From: an uncultured Prevotellaceae bacterium
GTDB lineage: Bacteria > Bacteroidota > Bacteroidia > Bacteroidales > Bacteroidaceae
NCBI GenBank assembly: GCA_900316445.1
Contig: ONCZ01000012.1
Coordinates: forward strand, 24,563 to 88,562
DNA: 64,000 nt
Direction of reading: 5' to 3'
Made by a program: the position numbers and the translations under genes. Under the pieces are notes generated by a model that did not search any database, was not told the origin of the DNA, and saw only the letters and a list, made by a program, of their open reading frames with translations. How positions within the stretch are numbered: the first letter of the stretch is position 1; every line of letters begins with the position of its first letter. Shown here piece by piece: positions 36,430 to 44,230 of this stretch.

Positions 36430-37848
36430 ATGAAGAAACTGTTATCTATAATGTCGATGGTAGCATGTCTCATGCTGCCATCTTCTGCTCAGGAGAAACT
36501 GAAAGTAGGAGGAACGGAAAGGGAGTATAAGATCTATGTGCCCAAGGATCTGGGTGCCAAGCGTCCGCTGCTGATATCCTGTCACGGCATGAATCAGGAC
36601 GCTGCCTACCAGATGGGTATGCTCGACATCCAGTCGGTAGCCGATACGGCCAAGTTCGTCACCGTCTTCCCTGAAGGCATCAGCAAAAGCTGGGACATCA
36701 CCGGCAATCGCGACATCAACTTTATGCTGGCCATCATCGACGAGATGGTGGAGAAATACGACATCGATCGTGGACGTGTCTATCTGTCGGGATTCTCGAT
36801 GGGCGGCATGTTCACCTATCACGCCATGAACAAGATCGCCGATCGCATCGCAGCCTTCGCCCCCATCAGCGGCTATCCCATGGGCGGAGCGACGGCCAGT
36901 CCCAATGTGCGACCGATACCCATCATCCACACCCACGGCACGAGCGACGACGTGGTGACCTTCGCGAATGTGCAGAAGAACCTGAACGTCTGGATCAAGC
37001 ACAACGGCTGTCCTGAGACGGCTGAGGTGACTAAGAGATACCGCAACGCCGCTCATATCACCCGTCATGTATGGGGTCCGGGCAACGACGACGTCGAGGT
37101 GGTGCTGATGGAGATGGCGAACAAGGGCCACTGGATCTCCAACGACAACGGCGTGAAGACGGGCGACGAGATATGGAGGTTCTGCAGCCGTTACAGCATT
37201 GAGGCAGCAGGTCCCGTCGAGAAGCCACAGATACTGCCCGACGAGCGCTTCGCCAGTCTGGAAGAGGCTGAGGGTAAGACGTTTGCCATCGTCAACGAGG
37301 CTGAAGGCAAGGCACTCTTCGGCTCCGACGCCCAGAACTTAGGTTACGAGGACTATTCCACAGCCTTCGACGACAACAACTCCGGCTATCTCTTCCGCTT
37401 GGAGCAGAGCGATGTAGCAGGCGGATACCTATTGAGGCTCATCACCCCCGACAATCAGGAGTACAACATCTGGGGCAAGCCGGGCTATCTGAATGCTCAG
37501 CCGTTGGAGACGGGCTGGTGCTGTTTCATCCTCGGCCTGACCAAAGGCAACGGCGAGGACTTTGAGAACGGTGCCGTTTGGAATATCGACTACACGGACG
37601 GCAAGGGATTCACCCTGAAGAACGTCGGTACGGGCAAGTATTTGAAAGATGCCGGCAATGCGAACCACGACGAGCCCACCTATTTCTCCTTCTGCACCCT
37701 CGCCACCACCACCGCCATCAATGACATCACGATTACCAAGCCTCACAATAGCATGCTCTACGACCTCCTTGGCCATCGCGTCAACGAAAGCACCCTCCGT
37801 CCTGGGATCTACATCAAAGACAGGCGTAAGGTCGTGAAGAAGAAATGA
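36430..37848 (+). CDS. Secreted esterase of the PHB-depolymerase/feruloyl esterase (LpqC) type
   Basis: 472 residues from ATG 36430 with a signal peptide (MKKLLSIMSMVACLMLPSSA). An alpha/beta-hydrolase domain (about 25-260) has the nucleophile Ser123 in GFSMGG and the oxyanion-side motif ISCHGMNQDA; HGTSDDVV supplies the likely Asp, and NKGHWIS the likely His. The C-terminal half (about 280-450) is a beta-rich domain containing repeated 'EAEGKTFAIVNEAEGKALFG'-like strands, and the end (YDLLGHRVNESTL ... GIYIKDRRKV) is the Prevotella-type C-terminal domain. Substrate probably plant-cell-wall feruloyl or acetyl ester; not shown by sequence. Confidence 0.85.
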   Translation: MKKLLSIMSMVACLMLPSSAQEKLKVGGTEREYKIYVPKDLGAKRPLLISCHGMNQDAAYQMGMLDIQSVADTAKFVTVFPEGISKSWDITGNRDINFMLAIIDEMVEKYDIDRGRVYLSGFSMGGMFTYHAMNKIADRIAAFAPISGYPMGGATASPNVRPIPIIHTHGTSDDVVTFANVQKNLNVWIKHNGCPETAEVTKRYRNAAHITRHVWGPGNDDVEVVLMEMANKGHWISNDNGVKTGDEIWRFCSRYSIEAAGPVEKPQILPDERFASLEEAEGKTFAIVNEAEGKALFGSDAQNLGYEDYSTAFDDNNSGYLFRLEQSDVAGGYLLRLITPDNQEYNIWGKPGYLNAQPLETGWCCFILGLTKGNGEDFENGAVWNIDYTDGKGFTLKNVGTGKYLKDAGNANHDEPTYFSFCTLATTTAINDITITKPHNSMLYDLLGHRVNESTLRPGIYIKDRRKVVKKK

Positions 37849-37955
37849 CCACATGCTTAGGAACTTTGACTTATACTGATATACAAAATGGCAATCTTTG
37901 GGCTGATGAAGGCAATTCAAATTATAAGGAAATAATTAGCAAATTCAACAAAACA

Positions 37956-38425
37956 CCTACATAACTACATTAATAGTTTAATATATGCCTGACAATCAAT
38001 CATATACAGAAATATTTATATACACAATAACTACATTATAACTACATATAACTACATTCAAACTACATAAAACGAGGTTTTATAGGCACTAAAGTCTTGG
38101 GAAATGGTGACGAGAGAGACAGAAAGGATAGATGTGAGCAAGAAATTCTCGAGAGAATTTGAGAGAAAGGATAGGGTAAAGTCGGAGTTTAGTTAGGGTA
38201 AAGTCCGAAATTCTCTTGAGAATTTTGGAGGGAGGACTGGGGAAAGCCAGAGAAAGGTATGAGGAAGATGAGGGTTTAGACGGCTTAAAAGTCCTAAAAA
38301 TGGCCAAATCCATGTAGTTTGCATGTAGGTATATGTAGTTATAATGTAGTTTGAATGTAGTTTGATTTGTTTGTTATCTATTTGGTTATAAGCAAGTTAC
38401 GTCAAATGCAATGTAGTTATGTAGG
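37956..38425. repeat. Composite noncoding element C: nested inverted repeats of ACTACAT units
   Basis: Outer arms at 37956-37971 and 38410-38425 are exact 16-nt inverted repeats; inner arms at 38028-38068 and 38312-38352 match at 38 of 41. Arms are made of ACTACAT/ATGTAGT units 10-14 nt apart. The core contains 22-nt direct units at 38174-38195 and 38196-38217 (both start GGGTAAAGTC), the 15-mer TAAAGTCGGAGTTTA (inverse of one at 6588-6602), and two AAATTCTC palindromes (38142-38160, 38209-38226). 37849-37955 shows nothing else. Confidence 0.88.
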
Positions 38426-38462
38426 CATTTTTAAAAATTTGAACAAAAATTCTTTGATTTTT

Positions 38463-38880
38463 GGGCGCAAAGGGGGGCTGGCCCTTTTGCGCCCTTGTAT
38501 AACGTTCTATCATCCATAGCACTGTCGCCGACCCTCACGGGCCGGCGACAGCATTCAATTAATTTACATACTAAAAATTTCAGTTCACAGCCTTCGGCTA
38601 TCCTCACGGACCACAAACTAAAGGCTTCTTATTAACAGTTTAAATAACTGTAAAAAGATTTTCATTCTAAAAATTTATGTTCACATACAAGCTATCCTCA
38701 CGGACCGCCGTATCAATTAACATTTTAAAAAATATATTCTTGTCGCAAAGCAGGGAGTCGAACCCTATTCATTTGCCCACCATCTGGGCTGCTTTGCTGT
38801 TTAAATAATCTGGGGCGCGGGGCTGAGCCCTGCGCCCCAGATGAGTTTGCTTACCTCACAGGGAATGGCTCCCTGTGAAA
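38463..38880. repeat. Cluster of GC-rich hairpins and direct repeats downstream of the 52-residue peptide gene
   Basis: Hairpins: 38463-38494 (GGGCGCAAAGGG with CCCTTTTGCGCCC), 38522-38551 (CTGTCGCCG with CGGCGACAG), 38810-38840 (CTGGGGCGC with GCGCCCCAG), 38856-38878 (TCACAGGGA with TCCCTGTGA). A 16-nt direct repeat GCTATCCTCACGGACC occurs at 38597-38612 and 38691-38706, each about 25-35 nt after an AAAAATTT-TTCACA motif. No reading frame of note. The first hairpin may end the bspA-peptide transcript. Confidence 0.75.
38745..38797 (-). other. tRNA-like 53-nt structure without anticodon arm
   Basis: Read on the minus strand: 7-bp acceptor-like stem GCAAAGC (38791-38797) with GCTTTGC (38745-38751); a D-arm-like hairpin GCCCA-GATGG-TGGGC (38775-38789); an 8-nt linker instead of an anticodon arm; and a T-arm AGGG-TTCGACT-CCCT (38752-38766). 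No CCA follows. It could be a tRNA relic, a tRNA mimic in the 3' region of the bspA transcript, or chance among many hairpins. Confidence 0.4.
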
Positions 38881-38898
38881 GTGTGACAGACTTGCTGA

Positions 38899-39057
38899 TT
38901 AAGCCAAATCTTCGGGGTCATCAGTGGGGGTTCCACCGCCTGTGCCGCCGATGTCAGGATCCTGATCGTCAGGTAACGTAGAACCAACCAGCATCATGCC
39001 AGAAGTCTTAATCAGAATCACCTCCGACTCGGGAGCAAAATACAATTTCTTTTCCAT
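38899..39057 (-). CDS. 52-residue peptide, uncharacterised
   Basis: Start at 39057 (MEKKLYFAPESEVILIKTSG); a longer frame from 39114 would add a basic run translated from a hairpin and an A-rich tract and is unlikely. The pattern of a short hydrophobic N-terminal part (ILIKTSGMMLVGS) followed by an acidic, Gly/Pro-rich tail (DDQDPDIGGTGGGTPTDD) is familiar from small Bacteroidales proteins found next to surface proteins; no function is known. There is no normal signal peptide. It follows the BspA-like gene by 87 bases in the same direction and is probably on the same transcript. Confidence 0.55.
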   Translation of the reverse strand: MEKKLYFAPESEVILIKTSGMMLVGSTLPDDQDPDIGGTGGGTPTDDPEDLA

Positions 39058-39144
39058 TTTCTTCTTTCTTTTTTTTGCAAGGGCGCAGGGGAGATAGAAT
39101 CCCCTGCACCGCATTGCGGGTTATTTAATCTAGTTAATTAATTC

Positions 39145-41790
39145 TTACTTCTGAATATACTTCTTGCCGTCCTTGATGACAACGCCCTTGTAGGAAGCGT
39201 TGACCTTCTGACCAGCGAGGTTGTAGCGGACACCATTGTTCTCAGCCTTCTTCTCGATGCTCTGGATAGCAGTGGCCTCACTCTCAACGTTACCGTCCTC
39301 GTCAAGGAAGACGATGTTCAGACGACCAGATGCTGAGGGCTGCTTCTTTGAAATAACGAAGATGTTACCGTTGTTGAACGTAGCGCCAGTGTAGAACGAG
39401 AAGGCAAAACCTTCACCAGTCTTGTTGGTCAGGGCATAGACATAGTTTGCTTCGGGCTTGGCAGTCTTGTCAGCAGCCACACTCTGGAGCTGATTTCCGT
39501 TATCATAACCAGCATAAACGCCAAGCAGTGAAGAACCACTTCCTGCAATCGTGTTATCCTTGATAGGTGTGACTTCCTTAGCTTCAGAAGTTCTTACGAT
39601 AACTGCCAGACCAGCAGGAATCTCGTAGTAACCACTCTTCTTTCTAAGTCTGCTTAATACAACGTCGCCCTCGTCAAGATAAGCCTCGTAAACCGTGGTC
39701 ACGTCGTCAACCTTAATCTTATATCCGTTAGTTGCATCATAGAATCCCTTCATGGCATAGCCCTGGGTCTTCTTGTCCAATGCAGTCTTGATGGTCTTGC
39801 TCGTTGCCTTAGCCATCACGACATTGACGGGACAAGTCAACTTAGCAGTACTTTCGTCAAAGAGTGCTGAGTACTCAGTCGTCGTAGCAAAGTTCACAAG
39901 GCTGCAGCCCTTGAACACGTTCTTTGCCTGATCAGCAGCAGCAGCTTCGTTTCCGTTATATGCAAAGATTGTGGCAGTAGCTGCTGCAGGTTCGAATGTC
40001 ACTGTGGCGAGAGACTTACAATCCTTGAAGGCGTTGTCCTGAAGACCACAGTTTGCAGGAGTCGTACCGTCCTGAACAAGGCCTGCGGGGAGATCAATCG
40101 ATGTGATACCCGTACCCTCGAAAGCGCTTGCATTAATTATAGTAACAGTATTGGGCAGCTTGACGCTTGTCAGCATAGCCATATTCTTGAAAGCACTGGC
40201 AGCAATACTAACGATGTTCTCAGACTTGCTCAGATCAATGCTGAGGGTCTCTGCGGTAGAATAAGGAAGTTCCTTACCATCCTTCACCAACGGAGCTGCA
40301 GGTGTGAAGGGCTTTGCGAAATTTGCTGCAAGCAGAGGAGCGCCGAAAGCAAATTCGGCAATAGCTGTGCGATAGAAAGCACCGTCACCAATCTTCTTCA
40401 GCTTAGCGATGTTGTTGAGCGTTGCAAGAGCAGTACAGTTGCCGAAAGCCTCAGCATCCAGCTCGGTGGTCTTTTCATTCAGAACGACCTCAGTCAGAGT
40501 AGCAATACCAGCACCGAAGAGAGCGGGCAATGCCATATCAACAGCGTCATACTTTGAGAGGTCGAGCTTGGTCAGGCCTGTACCCTCAAACATACCAGCT
40601 GCGAGAGTTACACCCTTCGGAAGCTGATACTCACCATTGGTATCATTAGAACCAATCTTAGCAAGAGTGCTGACAGCCTTAAGGTTAGTACCGATGGTAT
40701 AAGTCTTTGCGGCAGTACTTCCGTCAAAAGCCTTGTTCAGAATAACCTGAGTCAGAGTTGCTGTAGAAGTATTAGGTACAGTCGTTGTGAACCATGCATC
40801 GAATGCATTGATTTTTTCATTTGCAGAGAGATCAAAAACAGTAATACCTGTATTCAGGAATGCACCGGCACCGATAACGCTTACATAAGCAGGAATAGCG
40901 AAAGTGTTTGCAGTGGCACCGATAGTCGTCAGAGCAGTACAGCCCTTGAATGCATTAGCTGCGATCTCGAAAGCAGTTGCAGTAGTCTCAATTGCGGTCG
41001 GAAGCACAACCTTGGTCAGTTTTGCGTTCGTATTGTACTGGTTGTTGGGAGCAGCAGCATCGTCAGTGAACAGACGATCAATTGAAGCTGTACCAGCAGC
41101 TTTCCAAAGCTTTGAACAGATGGAGAGGTCGAGCGTGGTAATACCAGTTCCCTTGAAAGCACCGGCATCGATTGTAGCCAGATAAGCACCAGCAGTAAAA
41201 GTGGTCAGGGCAGCACAACCCTTGAAAGCCTCAGCGCCGATCGAGTTCAGCAGTGTAGCATTAGCCGTTGCAAAGGTGGCCAATTTAGCACAGCCCTCGA
41301 AAGCATTGGCACCAATAGTCATCAGCATTGAACCTGAGGGGATTACGATTGTTGTAGCCTCACAGTTCTTGAACGAGTTGGCGCCAATCGTCTTCAACGA
41401 TGCAGGCAAAGTGATTGATGTTGACTTTGCTCCCTGGAAAACTGTTACTTCAGCATCAGCAGCATTGTTGTAGTCTTTGCCATATTCAGCAATTCCGACA
41501 ACATTGTAGATATTCTCCAGAGGTACATCAGCAATAATGGCGTTGTTGGTATTCTGGATAGTGCTGGGGATTGTCACAGCAGTAGTAGTGGAAGAAAACT
41601 GATATGACACAACAATCACTTCACCAGGAACAGCATCAGTGCCTGCACCAGGATTAGCAGGAGTATAAGCAGTTTTCACCTGATACATAACACCATTGGC
41701 TCCAGCGAACTTAGTACCAACTTCGGCAGCCATTGCGTTAATGCTCAGCATAGCAAATGCTGCAAGAGCGAATAACTTGATTTTTTTCAT
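39145..41790 (-). CDS. BspA-like leucine-rich repeat surface protein
   Basis: 881 residues with a signal peptide (MKKIKLFALAAFAMLSINAMA). Most of the protein (about 120-640) is LRR_5 repeats with the pattern A-F-x-x-C-x-x-L-x-x-I/V (AFEGCAKLATF, AFKGCAALTTF, AFGNCTALATL), broken by longer loops containing ITTLDLS-type strands. The C-terminal 45 residues (GVRYNLAGQKVNASYKGVVI then KDGKKYIQK) form the usual Prevotella tail. BspA-type proteins bind host matrix proteins or other bacteria in related species; here that is inference. A very long 5' leader is predicted. Confidence 0.9.
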   Translation of the reverse strand: MKKIKLFALAAFAMLSINAMAAEVGTKFAGANGVMYQVKTAYTPANPGAGTDAVPGEVIVVSYQFSSTTTAVTIPSTIQNTNNAIIADVPLENIYNVVGIAEYGKDYNNAADAEVTVFQGAKSTSITLPASLKTIGANSFKNCEATTIVIPSGSMLMTIGANAFEGCAKLATFATANATLLNSIGAEAFKGCAALTTFTAGAYLATIDAGAFKGTGITTLDLSICSKLWKAAGTASIDRLFTDDAAAPNNQYNTNAKLTKVVLPTAIETTATAFEIAANAFKGCTALTTIGATANTFAIPAYVSVIGAGAFLNTGITVFDLSANEKINAFDAWFTTTVPNTSTATLTQVILNKAFDGSTAAKTYTIGTNLKAVSTLAKIGSNDTNGEYQLPKGVTLAAGMFEGTGLTKLDLSKYDAVDMALPALFGAGIATLTEVVLNEKTTELDAEAFGNCTALATLNNIAKLKKIGDGAFYRTAIAEFAFGAPLLAANFAKPFTPAAPLVKDGKELPYSTAETLSIDLSKSENIVSIAASAFKNMAMLTSVKLPNTVTIINASAFEGTGITSIDLPAGLVQDGTTPANCGLQDNAFKDCKSLATVTFEPAAATATIFAYNGNEAAAADQAKNVFKGCSLVNFATTTEYSALFDESTAKLTCPVNVVMAKATSKTIKTALDKKTQGYAMKGFYDATNGYKIKVDDVTTVYEAYLDEGDVVLSRLRKKSGYYEIPAGLAVIVRTSEAKEVTPIKDNTIAGSGSSLLGVYAGYDNGNQLQSVAADKTAKPEANYVYALTNKTGEGFAFSFYTGATFNNGNIFVISKKQPSASGRLNIVFLDEDGNVESEATAIQSIEKKAENNGVRYNLAGQKVNASYKGVVIKDGKKYIQK

Positions 41791-42524
41791 TGTTTTTAAA
41801 ATTTTTAGTTTAAAATGTAATTAAATAAAAAATGTTCCGATTAATCCTGCGACGGTCTGAGACCGCGGGAGCAGGCGAGAGAGTAAACGTCAGGTGCCAG
41901 GCACCTCCCCCTCCGTCATTAGGACACAGCTGAGCTGCGCGGACACCTTGGCGGAAGTTACATTCATTCTAAAAGTTTTCTTGTCCATAATCATTAAATG
42001 TTATTACTATACTTTAAAGTGAAACATAAATCAACCTTCGGCCAGCTGCTCCCTCTGCTGGTCGTCACTCTCATTAACATTCTGATTATGGAAATGTTCC
42101 GATTAGGGCACAAAAAAAGACGTGGAGCTAAGTTTCTCTCCATCGCCTACCTCTATAATCAGGCTCTCGCATTGCCCCTTCCTAAAGATAAGCAAACGAA
42201 AGCACTGCCCACGCCGAGTGATATAATAAACCCACTACGCCCTCAAACATCCAAACATATATATACCAAGACACACTCCACCTATGGGGAGTTACACCTT
42301 ATTTATATATATAAGGAAGAAGGACGTGGGGAATACGAAATTCACCCACGCGAACGCTTCGTTGCATCACCGCTGTAGGAAGATTCAAATTTGCGAGATT
42401 TGATTATACAGACAGGTAACGTGTTGAAAACGTCCTTTCGAGACTGGCCGTACAACTGGCCTGAAGTCTCTTCCATCGATGTCAAATTTTACCGCATGCC
42501 CACACTTAGACCTGCTTTTCGGTG
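41791..42524 (-). other. Long structured 5' leader of the BspA-like gene
   Basis: If transcription starts from the promoter at 42525-42555, about 720 nt precede the start codon. The part nearest the gene has stable hairpins: CCTGC...GCAGG (41846-41875) enclosing CGGTCTGAGACCG, and AGGTGCC-A-GGCACCT (41892-41906). A 14-nt direct repeat AAATGTTCCGATTA is at 41830-41843 and 42092-42105, and the 19-mer TACACCTTATTTATATATA is at 42293-42311. A plus-strand frame at 41998-42378 has no protein-like features. Confidence 0.5.
42293..42311 (-). repeat. Dispersed 19-mer, copy 2
   Basis: Exact reverse complement of 14119-14137, beside GGGGAG; lies in the BspA leader. Confidence 0.5.
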
Positions 42525-42555
42525 CAAATTTACATATATTTTTCTAATTACCAAA
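42525..42555 (-). promoter_or_regulatory. Promoter upstream of the BspA leader
   Basis: On the minus strand TTTG (42552-42555), 19-nt spacer, TAAATTTG (42525-42532). Spacing and boxes fit the Bacteroidetes consensus better than anything closer to the gene. Confidence 0.55.
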
Positions 42556-42621
42556 TATTTTTTAGGAAAAAATCACATTTTAACCAAAAAAAGTTGATTT
42601 ATAGACAAAAACACTGACTAA

Positions 42622-42689
42622 AACACACTGGGGACAGGGCCGATTGTGCTATCAGAGATAAGCATACTCAGACCTGTCCCCAATGTGTT
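42622..42689. repeat. REP-like inverted repeat (GGGGACAGG)
   Basis: 17-nt arms AACACACTGGGGACAGG (42622-42638) and CCTGTCCCCAATGTGTT (42673-42689), 16 of 17 paired, around a 34-nt loop. GGGGACAGG palindromes of this kind are often mobilised REP sequences; no transposase is in the window. It lies just after the stop of the lipoprotein gene and may terminate it. Confidence 0.7.
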
Positions 42690-42696
42690 AGGGAGA

Positions 42697-44016
42697 TTAG
42701 TAAGAGATGTTGATAACGGGGCGGAGGTAGACTGTACCGAGAATGCCTGAAGGTGTGAGAGTGAATGTAATAGTTCCATCAGATGATTTCACGGCGTGAC
42801 ACCAATTCAGATTCTCTTCCACATAACAGAAATAATTTTCACTACTATCACTAAATATGCCAGGGGTGGCAGGGTTGGAAAGGAATGATTTGCACTCCAA
42901 GTCTGTTGGTATCCGCCAGTCGCCTGTTGAGTCTTGAGGCTTTGGAATGCCTGACATGTAGGTTTGATAGGTCGATTGGGTAAGATCTTTTCTAAATTTA
43001 TTACTTAGCAAGACGGCCGTATGGTTTGCTGGATCAACAGAGACTACATAGTAGTCATTGTATAGTTGGCCTGCTTCTGGAGCCTCAGAAGTTTCGCCAC
43101 CTGAGCCTGAGTTAGAGCCACCTTCGTTTCCACTAGGATTGTTTACTATATTGCTTTCATCAAATTCAAAATCGATAGCAATTGGATCGTCAGGCCAATC
43201 TTGGGAAGTGATAGTGCCAGAGAAGGATACTTCAGTATAGGTGCCAGTAATATCGTATTTGTTATTGGCAGACAATGCGGCACTGGCATTGTAAGTGTAG
43301 GAATGGGTATCTTCTTCGCCACGATTAAATGTGATGGTGATGGAGGGCCTGCCTATTGAGGGGAAGACAAGTTGTTGGGGCGTAGATTCCCAGTTACCAG
43401 TAGTGGTGTTATGGGTGAGGCTGAAGGTACAGCTGATGGGGTCAGTATCCACATAGGTTCCATTGAACTGGATGGCTGAGCTGAACGAGCCGACGGAAAC
43501 CGTTACGCCTGTGACATCCTCAGGCACCTGACTGATGGTGACAGAAGAGAGTTCGAGCACCTTGCGTTGCAGCTCCATATCAACTGGGGCATTGTCACCA
43601 TTGGTGAGTGTGACGGTTTTCATATCCATCAAAAGATCGCCCATGGTTTGGCCTTCGGCCACGCTTATGACTGATGTTGGTGTGGCTGTGGTTTCATCTG
43701 GAAGCTGGAAATGAGAAAGCCCACTGGAGTTAATGGCACAGATGGTGTAAGAGCCTGCAGGCAGTTTGACCGAAGCAGAGGCAGAGCTGTAGTCGCCAGC
43801 AGCATCCGTCTGGAGGGTGCGGACAAACGCGTTGCTGCCATTGAAGAGGTAGACGGAGGCGATAGGCGTCTCGCCTTCCCTGGTGTGGGTGACGATACTG
43901 AGCTGATTGTTGGACGACTGGTTGGCGGACAAGAGGTCAGACTCCTGTTCGGAGCAACTGACAAGACACACGAAGCCACTCATAATAGCTGCGGCGGAAT
44001 GAATGAAATGTTTCAT
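42697..44016 (-). CDS. Fimbrillin-like lipoprotein
   Basis: 439 residues from ATG 44016; the longer frame from 44157 is translated tRNA. A lipoprotein signal peptide ends in LVSC (Cys about 20). The N-terminal half has a FimB/Mfa2-like pattern (IASVYLFNGSNAFVRTLQTD ... LPAGSYTICAINSSG; repeated beta strands to about 270, YTYNASAALSANNKYDITGTY). A Ser/Gly-rich linker (about 290-310) is followed by a C-terminal domain (YNDYYVVSVDPANHTAVLLS ... GDWRIPTDLECKSF) resembling the DUF1566/FISUMP type. Likely an outer-membrane-anchored adhesin or fimbrial component. It lies 44 bases after tRNA-Val, with no promoter between. Confidence 0.7.
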   Translation of the reverse strand: MKHFIHSAAAIMSGFVCLVSCSEQESDLLSANQSSNNQLSIVTHTREGETPIASVYLFNGSNAFVRTLQTDAAGDYSSASASVKLPAGSYTICAINSSGLSHFQLPDETTATPTSVISVAEGQTMGDLLMDMKTVTLTNGDNAPVDMELQRKVLELSSVTISQVPEDVTGVTVSVGSFSSAIQFNGTYVDTDPISCTFSLTHNTTTGNWESTPQQLVFPSIGRPSITITFNRGEEDTHSYTYNASAALSANNKYDITGTYTEVSFSGTITSQDWPDDPIAIDFEFDESNIVNNPSGNEGGSNSGSGGETSEAPEAGQLYNDYYVVSVDPANHTAVLLSNKFRKDLTQSTYQTYMSGIPKPQDSTGDWRIPTDLECKSFLSNPATPGIFSDSSENYFCYVEENLNWCHAVKSSDGTITFTLTPSGILGTVYLRPVINISY

Positions 44017-44060
44017 AACTTTGTGGTTTTTATTAGTATAAAAGTTAATGTTAACTCGGG

Positions 44061-44135
44061 TGGGCGCTGACGGATTCGAACCGCCGACCCTCTGCTTGTA
44101 AGGCAGATGCTCTAAACCAGCTGAGCTAAGCGCCC
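44061..44135 (-). tRNA. tRNA-Val (anticodon TAC)
   Basis: Full cloverleaf on the minus strand: acceptor GGGCGCT with AGCGCCC, D arm GCTCAGCTGGTTTAGAGC, anticodon arm TCTGC-CTTACAA-GCAGA, T arm GGCGGTTCGAATCCGTC, discriminator A. CCA is not encoded. Promoter box TACCTTTG at 44155-44162. Confidence 0.96.
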
Positions 44136-44154
44136 GTGTTTTCAATTGCGGGTG

Positions 44155-44162
44155 CAAAGGTA
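44155..44162 (-). promoter_or_regulatory. Promoter -7 box for tRNA-Val
   Basis: TACCTTTG on the minus strand, 20 bases before the tRNA 5' end. It may also drive the lipoprotein gene downstream. Confidence 0.65.
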
Positions 44163-44170
44163 CAAAGAAT

Positions 44171-44210
44171 AATTGAGAATTGAGAATTGAGAATTGAGAA
44201 TTATGATTAC
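44171..44210. repeat. AATTGAG tandem tract between mutL and tRNA-Val
   Basis: Four to five AATTGAGA units ending in TTGAGAATTATGATTAC; the same 17-nt end occurs inside mutL at 44876-44892. Confidence 0.8.
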
Positions 44211-44230
44211 ATTAACAGCTTTTAACCCTT

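Noticed and set aside
38745-38797. Complete tRNA gene on the minus strand
   Set aside because: The T-arm is convincing, but there is no anticodon arm and no CCA; it cannot be an ordinary tRNA.
41998-42378. 126-codon plus-strand reading frame upstream of the BspA-like gene
   Set aside because: No protein-like pattern beyond a hydrophobic start, composition follows AT-rich repeats, and it is antisense to the predicted BspA leader.
44017-44157. N-terminal extension of the lipoprotein frame
   Set aside because: It is a translation of tRNA-Val; the resulting sequence (SSAGLEHLPYKQRVGGSNPS) is the well-known artefact of tRNA genes. The lipoprotein starts at 44016.
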